Below are positions 16,755 through 25,205 of a DNA stretch of 35,225 nt, one piece after another; the stretch's first letter is position 1, and the number at the start of each line of letters is the position of its first letter. The position numbers and the translations under genes were made by a program. Below the pieces are notes generated by a model. It made no database searches, was not told where the DNA came from, and saw only the letters and a list, made by a program, of their open reading frames with translations. Source of the stretch: Geobacter sp. UBA698. GTDB taxonomy: Bacteria; Desulfobacterota; Desulfuromonadia; Geobacterales; Pseudopelobacteraceae. Location: contig DBMM01000051.1 of NCBI GenBank assembly GCA_002298925.1, positions 1-35,225 of the forward strand, written 5' to 3'.

Positions 16755-17673
16755 AGCTGTCTCCGCGGATAAAGGGCTGGCTGGTTGCGGGTTGCCCCTT
16801 ATCCCGCAGAAGCCAGATGTTCTGGATGGAATTGATCAGTTTGTCGGAACTGAGCAGCAGCTCTTCCGCCTGGGAAGCCAGCAGAGGAATCCGGGGAAAG
16901 GTTTTTTCCGACAAGGTCCGGGTTTCGGAGGAAATCCGGCTGACATTTTCGAGGGTGGCATCGGTCTTTTGCAGTATTCCCGGCAGTTTGCCGTCAATCT
17001 GATCCAGGGCCGTATTTACTTTGGCCAGTGTGGGCGCCAGGTCGATGCTCTCTATCTTGCTGTTGGTCGTTGTCAGCAGATGATCGGCGTTCTTTCGGGT
17101 ACCTTCCAGGTTGCGGGTCAGCAGTTCGACATTGCGAACGGTCTTCTTTAGTTCTCCTTCAGGGTTGTTGATGTAGCCGATGATGTCACGAATCTCGATC
17201 AGGACCGGTTTGACAGTGGCGGCAATTTCGTCGGCCATCTCGTCCAGTCCCTTATTCTTGATAAATACAATCGCATCGTTGTCCTTGAGCTCGGTCTGAT
17301 CAAGCGAACCGACTGACACATCAATGATGTTGTCTCCCACCAGCCCCTCTTTCACCAGTTTGACAGTGGAATCGTTGCGGATCCATTTGTGGTATTTGTT
17401 GTCAATTTCAATGGTTAGATCAACCATGGCCTGGTCATTCAGTGCAATGGAAATTACCCTGCCGATTCTGAATCCTGACAGCTTGACCGGCATACCCTTG
17501 GAAAAACCGGTACCGCGGTCAGCCGTAAAGCGCAGCGTGTATTTTTTGGTGAAAAGATCTTTCTGCAGGCCGAACATCAACAGCGCGACCGCAATGCCCG
17601 CAACGGCAATCGTGATAAAAATCCCGATCTTGCGTTCAAGATTTTTGAACCTGGGGTCAGTTTCAAGTATCAT
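16747..17673 (-). CDS. MlaD/MCE-domain protein
   Basis: A 308-aa membrane-anchored periplasmic protein of the MCE family, which forms hexameric rings for phospholipid transport between membranes. A short cytoplasmic N-terminus precedes one transmembrane helix (about 15-36, IGIFITIAVAGIAVALLMFG). The MCE domain is at about 42-120 (YTLRFTADRGTGFSKGMPVKLSGFRIGRV, VGDNIIDVSVG). A long helical, coiled-coil-prone tail with hydrophobic heptads follows to the C-terminus. It overlaps the upstream ABC-like gene by 4 nt (ATGA) and the downstream lipoprotein by 8 nt. No MlaE permease is encoded in this cluster. Confidence 0.88.
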   Translation of the reverse strand: MILETDPRFKNLERKIGIFITIAVAGIAVALLMFGLQKDLFTKKYTLRFTADRGTGFSKGMPVKLSGFRIGRVISIALNDQAMVDLTIEIDNKYHKWIRNDSTVKLVKEGLVGDNIIDVSVGSLDQTELKDNDAIVFIKNKGLDEMADEIAATVKPVLIEIRDIIGYINNPEGELKKTVRNVELLTRNLEGTRKNADHLLTTTNSKIESIDLAPTLAKVNTALDQIDGKLPGILQKTDATLENVSRISSETRTLSEKTFPRIPLLASQAEELLLSSDKLINSIQNIWLLRDKGQPATSQPFIRGDSYE

Positions 17674-18338
17674 GTGGTTCTCTTGGAAGGTGATGGTTCA
17701 TGGACGGTAAACTGTACATCAACGGCCAGTTCCCTGGCGACATCCGCCGATGAGGTCAGAAAAAGAGATGTCCTGCCGGGGGAGGAACGGTGAAAATCAA
17801 GGGCGAGGCTGCTGAAAATACCGCGGGTGGCATTTGATATCCCGTCCAGGCTGTTACAGTATACCATGAGCTTGGGCTGCTGCAGGGCGGCCCTCACAAA
17901 GGCTGTGATGCGCTTCTCGTAGAGGGTCAGGTGGGCCGGCAATACCATCACTTCGCCCCTGAATTCCAGCTGCTCAAGATAGGCCAGTGCTGTTTCCGTC
18001 TGGCTTTCGTCAACGGCTCCGTTCGCATATAACAGTGGCAGGGTAATGTTTTCCCACATTTTCAGATTGGATACCAGGCCGCCTTGAAAAGGGATACAGC
18101 CGATCTGTCGACGCAGCTGATAGAGTTGGTTCGTCGACAGATCGGGAACGGATTGGTCAAGAACATGCAGCGAACCGCTCTGGGGGCGAACCATGCCGAC
18201 CAAGAGCCGCAGTAAGGCACTGCTCTCGTCTTCCCGGGAAGTGACCAGCAGCGCGGAAGTACCTGCTTCAATATCGAAGTCAAGCTGCTCGAAGAGCGTT
18301 TTGTGAGTGACATTACTGAATGAAATCGCGGCGGCCAT
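17670..18338 (-). CDS. Degenerate ABC ATPase-like protein (MlaF-like pseudo-ATPase)
   Basis: A 222-aa protein whose framework is that of an ABC ATPase of the MlaF/MkL type: LFEQLDFDIEAG, LLRLLVGMVRPQSGSLHVLDQSV, RRQIGCIPFQGGLVSNLKMWENITLPLLY. Every nucleotide-handling motif is altered. The Walker A position reads TSREDESSA with no GxxGxGK; the signature region reads LTLYEKR instead of LSGGxxxR. Walker B ends MVYCNSLDG with no DE, and the H-loop histidine is replaced (LTSSAD). The frame is intact, so this is not simple decay. It may act as a structural subunit for the adjacent MCE protein. It lies 66 nt after the FecR-type gene. The start has no strong ribosome site; the ATG at 18338 is the best available. 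Confidence 0.72.
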   Translation of the reverse strand: MAAAISFSNVTHKTLFEQLDFDIEAGTSALLVTSREDESSALLRLLVGMVRPQSGSLHVLDQSVPDLSTNQLYQLRRQIGCIPFQGGLVSNLKMWENITLPLLYANGAVDESQTETALAYLEQLEFRGEVMVLPAHLTLYEKRITAFVRAALQQPKLMVYCNSLDGISNATRGIFSSLALDFHRSSPGRTSLFLTSSADVARELAVDVQFTVHEPSPSKRTT

Positions 18339-18404
18339 GGTTTACATAGTAGCCGCAACCGCCGGGTTGTCAATAGACAAGAAGGTTAGGCCTGGTCAGG
18401 AGTT

Positions 18405-20135
18405 TCAGTTGTCTCCTCTTCTCTCTTTGCCTGTGCCGCGCCACTTTTCCTGGTCAGTTGCTGGTGTGGCGGGGAGAGGCTGCGCATCGGGTCGCCGCCG
18501 ATCCATTCTGGTACGGTTGACCGGCTTGGGTTCGTCAAGTTTTTTTACCGGCAACTGTTGCGGTTTATCCTTTCTGAAAACAGACTGATTGCTGTCGCGC
18601 ACAAAGGGCCGCGGTTGGGCTCCTTCGCCGCGCTGCGGCCTGCCGGCAGTCGGACCGGCGGCAGGTGTGGCGGAGGTTGCGGCGGGTGCAGGTGGCGGTG
18701 CCTTGACAGGTGCCGCTCCTCGCGAGGGATCAGTCCGGGGGGCCGGTGCCGGAGCCGGAACCGGAGCCGGTGCCTGATTCGGAGCTACAGCTGGTGTCCT
18801 GGCAGGTGCTGGCACTACTGGGAATGATGTTGCCTTGGCTGGCGGCTGTTGTATGCCGCCTCCTTCGCGGCGATGCTCGCCGGAAGCGGGGGGCTCCATT
18901 CTTGACGGCCGGCCGGCGGGTGGATTGCGTATGGCTCTGGGGGCTGGAGGCGGCACTGCCGGTGTCCAGTTACGCTGCTGCAGAATGGCAGTGTCCCTGA
19001 CGATCGTATGAGGCCGGTCTCTACGGCTGAAGCTGCTTGATTCGACCACTGTCAAGGCATTGCTGATCCTGGCATTGCGGTAGACCTGGGTGATACTGGT
19101 CTGGTTGGGCGTCCTGCTGGAGATGACAACGGTGCCCGGGCCGTAACTGCGGCGCCCGTAGTAGGTCTCACCCGGTGCCAGCGGTACCCAGCCGATGGCG
19201 TTGGAAGTCCTTGTCCAGGCCACATAGCCGGGCCCCCAGGCCACGGCATTGGCTGCTGGTGGTACCCAGCACCAGCCGCTTCCCCGGATGTACGCCCAGC
19301 GGCCGTAATGATAGGGGGCCCAACCCCAGCGTTCATCGGAAACCCAAGTGTAGTCTCCCCGCACCCAGATCCATCTCCCGAGCCTGAAGGGAACCCAATC
19401 GAAACTGACCACGGCGGGGCTCCAGACATAGCCGTAATCGCGCACAAACAGCCAGCGGCCATGTTCATCAAGGTCATTGGCATAGTCATGCAGTTCATCC
19501 GGCAGATAGCGGGCGCTTTCGCCAAGTACCAGCGACTTCCTGTCACGCTGGGCGTTCCATCTTTCCCACTCGTCCGGGGATGCTATCGGGGACAGTTCCG
19601 CGCCATAATCGTTGACCTTGAGGGTGGTACCCGCTGACACCCGCGTTTTCCCCTGGCGGCTCTCCATGAAGGCGTTGCCCTTTATTACCGAAAGATCCGT
19701 GTCTCCAGAATCGTCAACATCCACAAGACTGATGGTATTATCGCTGATGGTACTCGTCGCAAGGGGGGTATCGATCTGGGCGGTCTGGATGCCTCCGCGT
19801 TTGTTGTTGATGTAGATGTGGCCGCGATCAAGGAAAAAATGGGCATCCCTATCAGACATGGAGAGCAGTTCAAGCTGGGTTCCATCACCAAGACGAAGGT
19901 AGATGCCGCCCAGAATCTGCAGTTCAACCCGGCCTCCGTATGGTACCGAGATCCTGTCGCCGGCGCTGAGCGGCATATTGATCGATGCCGGCGCCCATTC
20001 GCCGTCATCCTGGCTGTAGACCTGAACATCGCCTTCCAGCAGGCTCAGTCTGACCGATCCCAACTCCTGGCAGATAGCTGTGAACGGGCTGATTACCAGA
20101 ACAACAAAGAACAGAGCGGATAGAATAATTTTCAT
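18405..20135 (-). CDS. Exported FecR-domain / DUF6600-type protein with Trp-Tyr-rich repeats and Pro-rich tail
   Basis: A 576-aa secreted protein. The signal peptide MKIILSALFFVVLVISPFTAICQ is followed by a FecR-like beta domain at about 25-170 (VRLSLLEGDVQVYSQDDGEW, SAGDRISVPYGGRVELQILGG). The DUF6600-like core is rich in W/Y/G (YGYVWSPAVVSFDWVPFRLGRW, RWGWAPYHYGRW, GWCWVPP), which looks like short repeated sheets. A low-complexity Pro/Ala/Arg tail (about 420-576) is probably disordered. I set the start at 20135 because AAGGAG lies 7 nt upstream and the signal peptide begins there; the frame extends 40 codons further without such support. Function unknown, probably cell-surface or periplasmic. 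The MCE genes downstream are probably in the same transcript. Confidence 0.82.
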   Translation of the reverse strand: MKIILSALFFVVLVISPFTAICQELGSVRLSLLEGDVQVYSQDDGEWAPASINMPLSAGDRISVPYGGRVELQILGGIYLRLGDGTQLELLSMSDRDAHFFLDRGHIYINNKRGGIQTAQIDTPLATSTISDNTISLVDVDDSGDTDLSVIKGNAFMESRQGKTRVSAGTTLKVNDYGAELSPIASPDEWERWNAQRDRKSLVLGESARYLPDELHDYANDLDEHGRWLFVRDYGYVWSPAVVSFDWVPFRLGRWIWVRGDYTWVSDERWGWAPYHYGRWAYIRGSGWCWVPPAANAVAWGPGYVAWTRTSNAIGWVPLAPGETYYGRRSYGPGTVVISSRTPNQTSITQVYRNARISNALTVVESSSFSRRDRPHTIVRDTAILQQRNWTPAVPPPAPRAIRNPPAGRPSRMEPPASGEHRREGGGIQQPPAKATSFPVVPAPARTPAVAPNQAPAPVPAPAPAPRTDPSRGAAPVKAPPPAPAATSATPAAGPTAGRPQRGEGAQPRPFVRDSNQSVFRKDKPQQLPVKKLDEPKPVNRTRMDRRRPDAQPLPATPATDQEKWRGTGKERRGDN

Positions 20136-20182
20136 GGAATGTCTCCTTCGAATGACAGACGTAGTGACTTTCTTAAAAGTAT

Positions 20183-20198
20183 AGCATGTACTGTGCCA
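20183..20198 (-). promoter_or_regulatory. Candidate sigma-54 promoter for the FecR/MCE operon
   Basis: Read on the minus strand the site is TGGCACAGTACATGCT. GG at -24 and GC at -12 are separated by the required 10 nt, with one mismatch to TGGCAC-N5-TTGC. It lies about 48 nt before the start codon. The overlapping TATACT could alternatively be a sigma-70 -10 box, but its -35 is poor. Confidence 0.35.
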
Positions 20199-20356
20199 TG
20201 AGTGGAAAAACTCAAGACCACGCGTCCTGGCTGCTTTCAGGCGTTGCGGATCCATCCGGCCTCCTTCAATTGCGGTGATCCTGTCTCAAATGCGGTACGC
20301 ATAATGAAAATGATTTATGGAAGAACCGGACTGACGTGGTAATTAATGCAAACAAA

Positions 20357-20385
20357 TTGCAATCCCAAACACCTTTTAGTATAGT
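20357..20385 (+). promoter_or_regulatory. Candidate sigma-70 promoter for the ior-paaK-liv operon
   Basis: TTGCAA (20357-20362) and TATAGT (20380-20385) are separated by exactly 17 nt. The predicted start, near 20392, is about 40 nt before iorA. The 297-nt region between the two divergent operons (20136-20432) otherwise holds only the sigma-54-like site on the other strand. Confidence 0.5.
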
Positions 20386-20432
20386 GCCCATCTTGCACAG
20401 CGGCATTTTGAAATCAAGACAAGGAAGCAGGC

Positions 20433-22193
20433 ATGAAAGAAATTCTCTCCGGCAACGAGGCCATTGCCCGCGGTGCATATGAGGCGGGCTGCCGTGTTGC
20501 CTGTGCCTATCCTGGCACTCCTTCCACTGAAATCCTCGAAAACACGATCAACTACAAGGAAATCAATTCATCCTGGGCCCCCAACGAGAAGGTGGCTCTG
20601 GAGGTCGCCATCGGTGCCTCCTTCGGCGGTGGACGGGCCCTGTGCACCATGAAGCATGTCGGTGTCAACGTGGCCGCCGATCCGCTTTTTACCCTCTCCT
20701 ACACCGGAGTCAGAGGCGGTCTGGTGCTGGTTGTTGCCGATGACCCCGAAATGCATTCCTCGCAGAATGAGCAGGACAGCCGCAACTATGCCCGTTTCGC
20801 CAAGGTTCCCATGCTGGAACCGTCCGACTCACAGGAGTGCAAGGAATTCACCCGGCTGGCATTCCAGCTCTCGGAAGAGTATGACACGCCGGTCATGGTG
20901 CGGAGTTGTACCCGTATTTCCCATGGAAAATCCATTGTGGAGCTGGGTGAACGGGTGAGTGATCTGCCCGAGCCGCGGCTGGAGAGGAATCCAGCCAAAC
21001 TGGTCATGCTGCCGGGCAATGCCCGCGTGCGTCATCCGCTGGTCGAGCAAATGCTGGTAAAGCTGTCCGAGGCCGGTTCTGCCATGGCCATCAATCGCCT
21101 GGAGTTGCGCGATAAGTCCATCGGCATCATCACCTCCGGCGTCTGTTATCAGTATGTGCGCGAAGTCATGCCGAACGCCTCAACTCTCAAACTCGGCCTG
21201 GTAAATCCGCTGCCCCAGAATCTGATCCGAGACTTTGCCGCTCAAGTCGATTCGGTCTACGTGGTCGAGGAACTGGATCCCTTTATCGAGATCCAGGTCA
21301 AGGCCATGGGGATCAAGGTGATCGGCAAGGAGATCATCTCCCTGTGCGGCGAGCTGACTCCCGGACGTCTTCGCAGTGCCTTCGGCCTGTCGCAGGCAAC
21401 CGAAGTCCAAGCTGAGAAACTGCCCGGCCGTCCGCCAAACATGTGCCCTGGCTGCCCGCATCGCGGGGTTTTCTATGCACTCAAACAGCTCAAGGCTTAT
21501 GTCACCGGTGATATCGGCTGTTACACGCTCGCATTCATGCCGCCGCTCTCGGCCATGGATACCTGTGTCTGCATGGGGGCCTCCATCGGCATGGCCACCG
21601 GTGTGACCAAGGTCGTTTCCGATCAGGAAAAAAAGAAGGTGGTGGCCGTGATCGGCGACTCGACCTTCCTGCACACCGGTATCAACGGCCTGATGGACAT
21701 GGTCTACAATAATTCACCGGCCACGGTGATCATTCTGGACAACAGCATCACCGCCATGACCGGCCGACAGGACAATCCGGCCAGCGGCTTCACCCTGATG
21801 GACGATCCCGCCCATGCCATTAACATTCCTCTGCTCTGCCAGGCTCTGGGAGTAAAAAACATCCGGACCGTAAATCCGCTGGACCTCGAAGAGACCAAAC
21901 GGGTGATCGCCGAGGAGATGGAGCGGCCCGAGACCTCGGTGGTTATCACCAACAAACCCTGCGTGTTGATCAAACGCGAAGACGTCTTCCAGAAAGGCCC
22001 GCTGTATGCCGTTGATGCCGACAGATGCACCGGCTGCCGCGCCTGCCTGAACATAGGTTGTCCGGCTATCGAATGGCGTCCGGCCGGTGACGGCAGCAGG
22101 AAGGGCAAGGCCCGCATCGATCCGTTGCTCTGCACCGGCTGCGATGTCTGTCGTCAGTTGTGCAAGTTTGAAGCGATCGGGAGTGGCAAATGA
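20433..22193 (+). CDS. iorA: Indolepyruvate:ferredoxin oxidoreductase, alpha subunit
   Basis: ThDP-dependent subunit that oxidatively decarboxylates aryl-pyruvates (from Phe, Tyr, Trp) to aryl-acetyl-CoA plus CO2 and passes electrons to ferredoxin. The 586-aa protein starts LSGNEAIARGAYEAGC and has the pyrimidine-binding region CAYPGTPSTEIL. The CPGCPHRGVFYAL stretch leads into the ThDP segment GDIGCYTLAF...VIGDSTFLHTGINGL...LDNSITAMTGRQDNP. The C-terminal ferredoxin domain has two cysteine sets: C532, C535, C538, C543 and C567, C570, C573, C577. It starts after AAGGAAG. It overlaps iorB by 4 nt. Substrate range (aryl- versus branched 2-oxo acids) is not certain. Confidence 0.93.
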   Translation: MKEILSGNEAIARGAYEAGCRVACAYPGTPSTEILENTINYKEINSSWAPNEKVALEVAIGASFGGGRALCTMKHVGVNVAADPLFTLSYTGVRGGLVLVVADDPEMHSSQNEQDSRNYARFAKVPMLEPSDSQECKEFTRLAFQLSEEYDTPVMVRSCTRISHGKSIVELGERVSDLPEPRLERNPAKLVMLPGNARVRHPLVEQMLVKLSEAGSAMAINRLELRDKSIGIITSGVCYQYVREVMPNASTLKLGLVNPLPQNLIRDFAAQVDSVYVVEELDPFIEIQVKAMGIKVIGKEIISLCGELTPGRLRSAFGLSQATEVQAEKLPGRPPNMCPGCPHRGVFYALKQLKAYVTGDIGCYTLAFMPPLSAMDTCVCMGASIGMATGVTKVVSDQEKKKVVAVIGDSTFLHTGINGLMDMVYNNSPATVIILDNSITAMTGRQDNPASGFTLMDDPAHAINIPLLCQALGVKNIRTVNPLDLEETKRVIAEEMERPETSVVITNKPCVLIKREDVFQKGPLYAVDADRCTGCRACLNIGCPAIEWRPAGDGSRKGKARIDPLLCTGCDVCRQLCKFEAIGSGK

Positions 22194-22768
22194 GCGGACA
22201 GATCACGAATATCCTTCTGGTGGGCGTTGGTGGGCAAGGCATTCTGCTGGCCTCCGAAATACTTTCCGAAGCTGCCATGCTGGCCGGTTTCGATGTCAAG
22301 AAAAGCGAGATCCACGGCATGTCCCAGCGGGGGGGGAGCGTCGTGTCCCACGTCCGTTACGGCAAAGAGGTCTTTTCCCCGATCGTGCCGGAGGGGGAGG
22401 GTGATATCCTGTTCGGCTTCGAGCTGATGGAGACCTGCCGTTCGCTCCCGCTGATCAGGCCGGGCGGGGCCGTGGTGGCCAACGACCTGCAGATATCTCC
22501 CCCGGCGGTGTTGATGGGGCAGGAATCCTATCCCGAAGGGCTGCTGGAGCGAATCAAGGGTAGTTTCCCTGATTTCCTACTGGTGGATGGCCAGAAGCTT
22601 GCCAGTGATGCCGGCAATGTCAGGGCATCCAATACTGCTTTGCTGGGGGCCGTTTCCAAGCGGCTGGCCATTGCGGAAGAATTATGGATGCAGGCTTTGG
22701 AAAAGATGGTGCCGACCAAGGCTTTGGAGGTCAATAAAAAGGCTTTCCTGATCGGGAGGGGACTGTAA
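22190..22768 (+). CDS. iorB: Indolepyruvate:ferredoxin oxidoreductase, beta subunit
   Basis: Gamma-type subunit of the 2-oxoacid:ferredoxin oxidoreductase family, which contributes to the CoA/ThDP active site and completes the IorAB enzyme. Seen: NILLVGVGGQGILLASEIL at the N-terminus and KKSEIHGMSQRGGSVVSHVRYG, the hallmark of IorB. At 192 aa it has the normal single-domain length. The ATGA overlap with iorA suggests stoichiometric synthesis. The carbonic anhydrase gene starts one base after its stop. Confidence 0.92.
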   Translation: MSGQITNILLVGVGGQGILLASEILSEAAMLAGFDVKKSEIHGMSQRGGSVVSHVRYGKEVFSPIVPEGEGDILFGFELMETCRSLPLIRPGGAVVANDLQISPPAVLMGQESYPEGLLERIKGSFPDFLLVDGQKLASDAGNVRASNTALLGAVSKRLAIAEELWMQALEKMVPTKALEVNKKAFLIGRGL

Positions 22769-22769
22769 T

Positions 22770-23360
22770 ATGACCAAACTCGAATCCGTACTTGCCGCCA
22801 ACAGAAGTTTTGTTCGGCCCAACGCATTTCCGCCTCTGCCCAAATCCCCCAAGAAGCAGATCGCCATTTTTACCTGCATGGATACGCGCCTGGTGGATTT
22901 TCTTGAACCGGCCATGGGTCTGAAACGGGGTGAAGCCAAGGTTATCAAGAACGCCGGCAACACCATTGTCGATCCCATGTCCGGTGCGGTGATCCGCAGT
23001 CTTGTTGCGGGGATCTTCATGTTGGGGGTCGAGGAGGTGTTTGTCATCGGCCATCGCGACTGTGGTATGGCCGTCATCGATGCCGAGTCGGTCAAGAGCG
23101 ATATGGTCAGACGCGGCATCTCCCCGGACGTGATTGATATCCATGTTCCTGACCTGAAGCAGTGGCTGGGAATTTTTGCCCATCCGGTTGAAAATGTTGA
23201 ACGGGTGGTCAAGATTATACGCCATAACCCCTTGATTCCCAGTGATGTTCCCGTGCATGGACTGTTGTTCTGTCCCAACGATGGTCATCTGGATGTGATC
23301 GTAAATGGCTACACCCAGGAGAGTTTTGCCCGGGCGCTGGTTGAAGGTTCGCTAATGTAA
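22770..23360 (+). CDS. Beta-class carbonic anhydrase
   Basis: Zinc enzyme interconverting CO2 and bicarbonate, 196 aa, no signal peptide. All expected residues are present: C36, D38 and R40 in CMDTR, and H95 and C98 in GHRDCGM, i.e. three zinc ligands plus the Asp-Arg dyad. NAGNTI is also typical. It belongs to the compact group of beta enzymes. It is wedged with a 1-nt gap behind iorB and 42 nt before paaK. A role in removing or recapturing the CO2 released by IorAB is plausible but is inference. Confidence 0.88.
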   Translation: MTKLESVLAANRSFVRPNAFPPLPKSPKKQIAIFTCMDTRLVDFLEPAMGLKRGEAKVIKNAGNTIVDPMSGAVIRSLVAGIFMLGVEEVFVIGHRDCGMAVIDAESVKSDMVRRGISPDVIDIHVPDLKQWLGIFAHPVENVERVVKIIRHNPLIPSDVPVHGLLFCPNDGHLDVIVNGYTQESFARALVEGSLM

Positions 23361-23402
23361 CTGCTGAACTGATATCAGTAATAATGTATGAGGTAGCATG
23401 GC

Positions 23403-24704
23403 ATGTACTTTAACGAAGAATTCGAAACCCTTCCCCGTCCCGCCCTGGAGGCGGTACAGCTCAAACGGCTTCAGGCAACACTCGAACGGGTGTATGCCAA
23501 TGTGCCGTTTTACAAGCAAACGTTTGATAAGGCCGGTGTCGGACCTTGTAACGTAAACACGCTTGACGATCTGCAGAAGCTGCCGTTCACCACCAAACAG
23601 GATATGCGCAACTCCTACCCCTACGGGCTTTTTGCCGCCCCCATGGAGGAGATCGTGCGCATCCATGCCTCCAGCGGTACCACCGGCAAGCCGACGGTGG
23701 TGGGATACACTGCCCGGGATATCGATATGTGGGCGGAGTTGATGGCCCGTTCCTTTGTCTCCGCCGGTGCCCACAAGGGCGACATCATTCACAATGCCTA
23801 TGGTTACGGCCTGTTTACCGGCGGCCTGGGTGCCCATTACGGCGCCGAACGCCTGGGCGCTTCGGTGATCCCCATGTCAGGGGGCAACACCAAAAAGCAG
23901 ATCATGATCATGCAGGACTTCGGCTCAACGGTGCTGACCTGCACCCCCTCCTATTCGCTCTTCATGGCGGAAGCGGCCCTGGAGGATGGCTTTGATTTCC
24001 GCAAACTGAAGCTGCGGGTGGGAATCTTCGGGGCCGAACCCTGGTCGGAAGCCATGCGGGGAGAAATCGAGGAAAAACTCAACCTGGCGGCCATCGATAT
24101 CTACGGACTGTCCGAGATCATGGGGCCGGGCGTGGCCATCGAGTGTATTCAGGCCAAGCAGGGGCTGCATATCTGGGAGGACCATTTCATCCCGGAGATC
24201 ATCGACCCGGTAACCGGTCAACGCCTTGCTGAAGGTGAGCGGGGCGAACTGGTCATCACCACCATCACCAAACAGGGGATCCCGCTGATCCGCTACCGCA
24301 CGCGGGACATCACCAGCATCACCTATGAACCCTGCATCTGCGGACGGACCCATGCCCGTATCACCCGCATGAGTGGCCGTTCCGACGATATGCTGATCAT
24401 ACGCGGAGTCAATGTATTCCCCTCGCAGATCGAGTCAATCCTGGTCGGCATCGAAGGGGTCGAACCACATTATCTGTTGATCGTGGAGCGGCAGGATAAC
24501 CTGGATACGCTCGAAGTGCAGGTGGAAGTGGATGAACGGCTCTTTTCGGATGAAATCAAGGTGCTCCAGTCGCTTTCCCGTCACATCGAAAAAGAGATCA
24601 AGGACATGCTCGGCGTGACCTGCCGGGTCAAACTGGTGGAACCAAGAACCATCCAGCGCAGCGAAGGCAAGGCGCAGCGGGTTGTGGACAACAGGAAGTT
24701 GTAG
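23403..24704 (+). CDS. paaK: Phenylacetate-CoA ligase
   Basis: AMP-forming ligase that activates phenylacetate (or related aryl-acetates) with CoA and ATP; 433 aa, the expected length. It begins LKRLQATLERVYANVPFYKQTFDKAGV and carries the P-loop ASSGTTGKPTVVGYT, AYGYGLFTGGLG, YGLSEIMGPGV, the RTRDIT region and MSGRSDDMLIIRGVNVFPSQIES. The C-terminal sub-domain ends RSEGKAQRVVDNRKL with the catalytic lysine position. GAGG precedes the ATG. Together with iorAB it suggests interconversion of aromatic amino-acid skeletons and aryl-acetyl-CoA. A hairpin at 24715-24735 lies in the gap to the next gene but has no T-tract. Confidence 0.93.
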   Translation: MYFNEEFETLPRPALEAVQLKRLQATLERVYANVPFYKQTFDKAGVGPCNVNTLDDLQKLPFTTKQDMRNSYPYGLFAAPMEEIVRIHASSGTTGKPTVVGYTARDIDMWAELMARSFVSAGAHKGDIIHNAYGYGLFTGGLGAHYGAERLGASVIPMSGGNTKKQIMIMQDFGSTVLTCTPSYSLFMAEAALEDGFDFRKLKLRVGIFGAEPWSEAMRGEIEEKLNLAAIDIYGLSEIMGPGVAIECIQAKQGLHIWEDHFIPEIIDPVTGQRLAEGERGELVITTITKQGIPLIRYRTRDITSITYEPCICGRTHARITRMSGRSDDMLIIRGVNVFPSQIESILVGIEGVEPHYLLIVERQDNLDTLEVQVEVDERLFSDEIKVLQSLSRHIEKEIKDMLGVTCRVKLVEPRTIQRSEGKAQRVVDNRKL

Positions 24705-24749
24705 GTGTTTTATCGGGCGATCAGATGATCGTCCCAATGGGAGGATTTT

Positions 24750-25181
24750 ATGAAAGTCGAACAGATATCCATCTTCATCGAGAACAAGTCGGGCCGACTG
24801 GCGGAAATCACGCAAATTCTGGGGGAGGCCGGCATCAACATCAGGGCGCTGTCCCTGGCCGATACCTCTGATTTTGGTATCCTGCGCTTGATCGTGGACA
24901 ATGTGGAAAAGGCCAAGACCGTGCTCAAAGAGAGAGGCTTCACGGTCAACAAGACCGAGGTCGTGGCGGTGGAAGTGCCGGACAGTCCGGGCGGGTTGTC
25001 GACCATCCTGCAGACTTTGGACGCCGGCCAGATCAATGTCGAGTACATGTACGCCTTTGTCGAGCGTTGCGGCGGCAATGCCGTGATCATCTTCCGCTTC
25101 GATGAGACTGACAAGGCGATTTCTGTCCTGAAGGCCAAAAACTTCAGTATTCTGAAAGGTGAGCGTCTTTACGAAATATAA
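24750..25181 (+). CDS. Tandem ACT-domain amino-acid-binding protein
   Basis: A 143-aa stand-alone protein made of two ACT domains, about 3-68 (VEQISIFIENKSGRLAEITQILGEAGINIRAL) and 70-140 (VVAVEVPDSPGGLSTILQTLDAGQINVEYMYAF). ACT domains bind small ligands, usually amino acids, and regulate enzymes. Such proteins often accompany paaK; here it sits between paaK and the amino-acid transporter, suggesting it senses the imported or degraded amino acid. GGGAGG lies 8 nt before the ATG. Confidence 0.88.
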   Translation: MKVEQISIFIENKSGRLAEITQILGEAGINIRALSLADTSDFGILRLIVDNVEKAKTVLKERGFTVNKTEVVAVEVPDSPGGLSTILQTLDAGQINVEYMYAFVERCGGNAVIIFRFDETDKAISVLKAKNFSILKGERLYEI

Positions 25182-25205
25182 GTATTTTAATACCTGGGAG
25201 GGCAA

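Noticed and set aside
24715..24735. Hairpin between paaK and the ACT gene as a terminator
   Set aside because: The stem has a bulge and no T-tract follows; the genes look cotranscribed.
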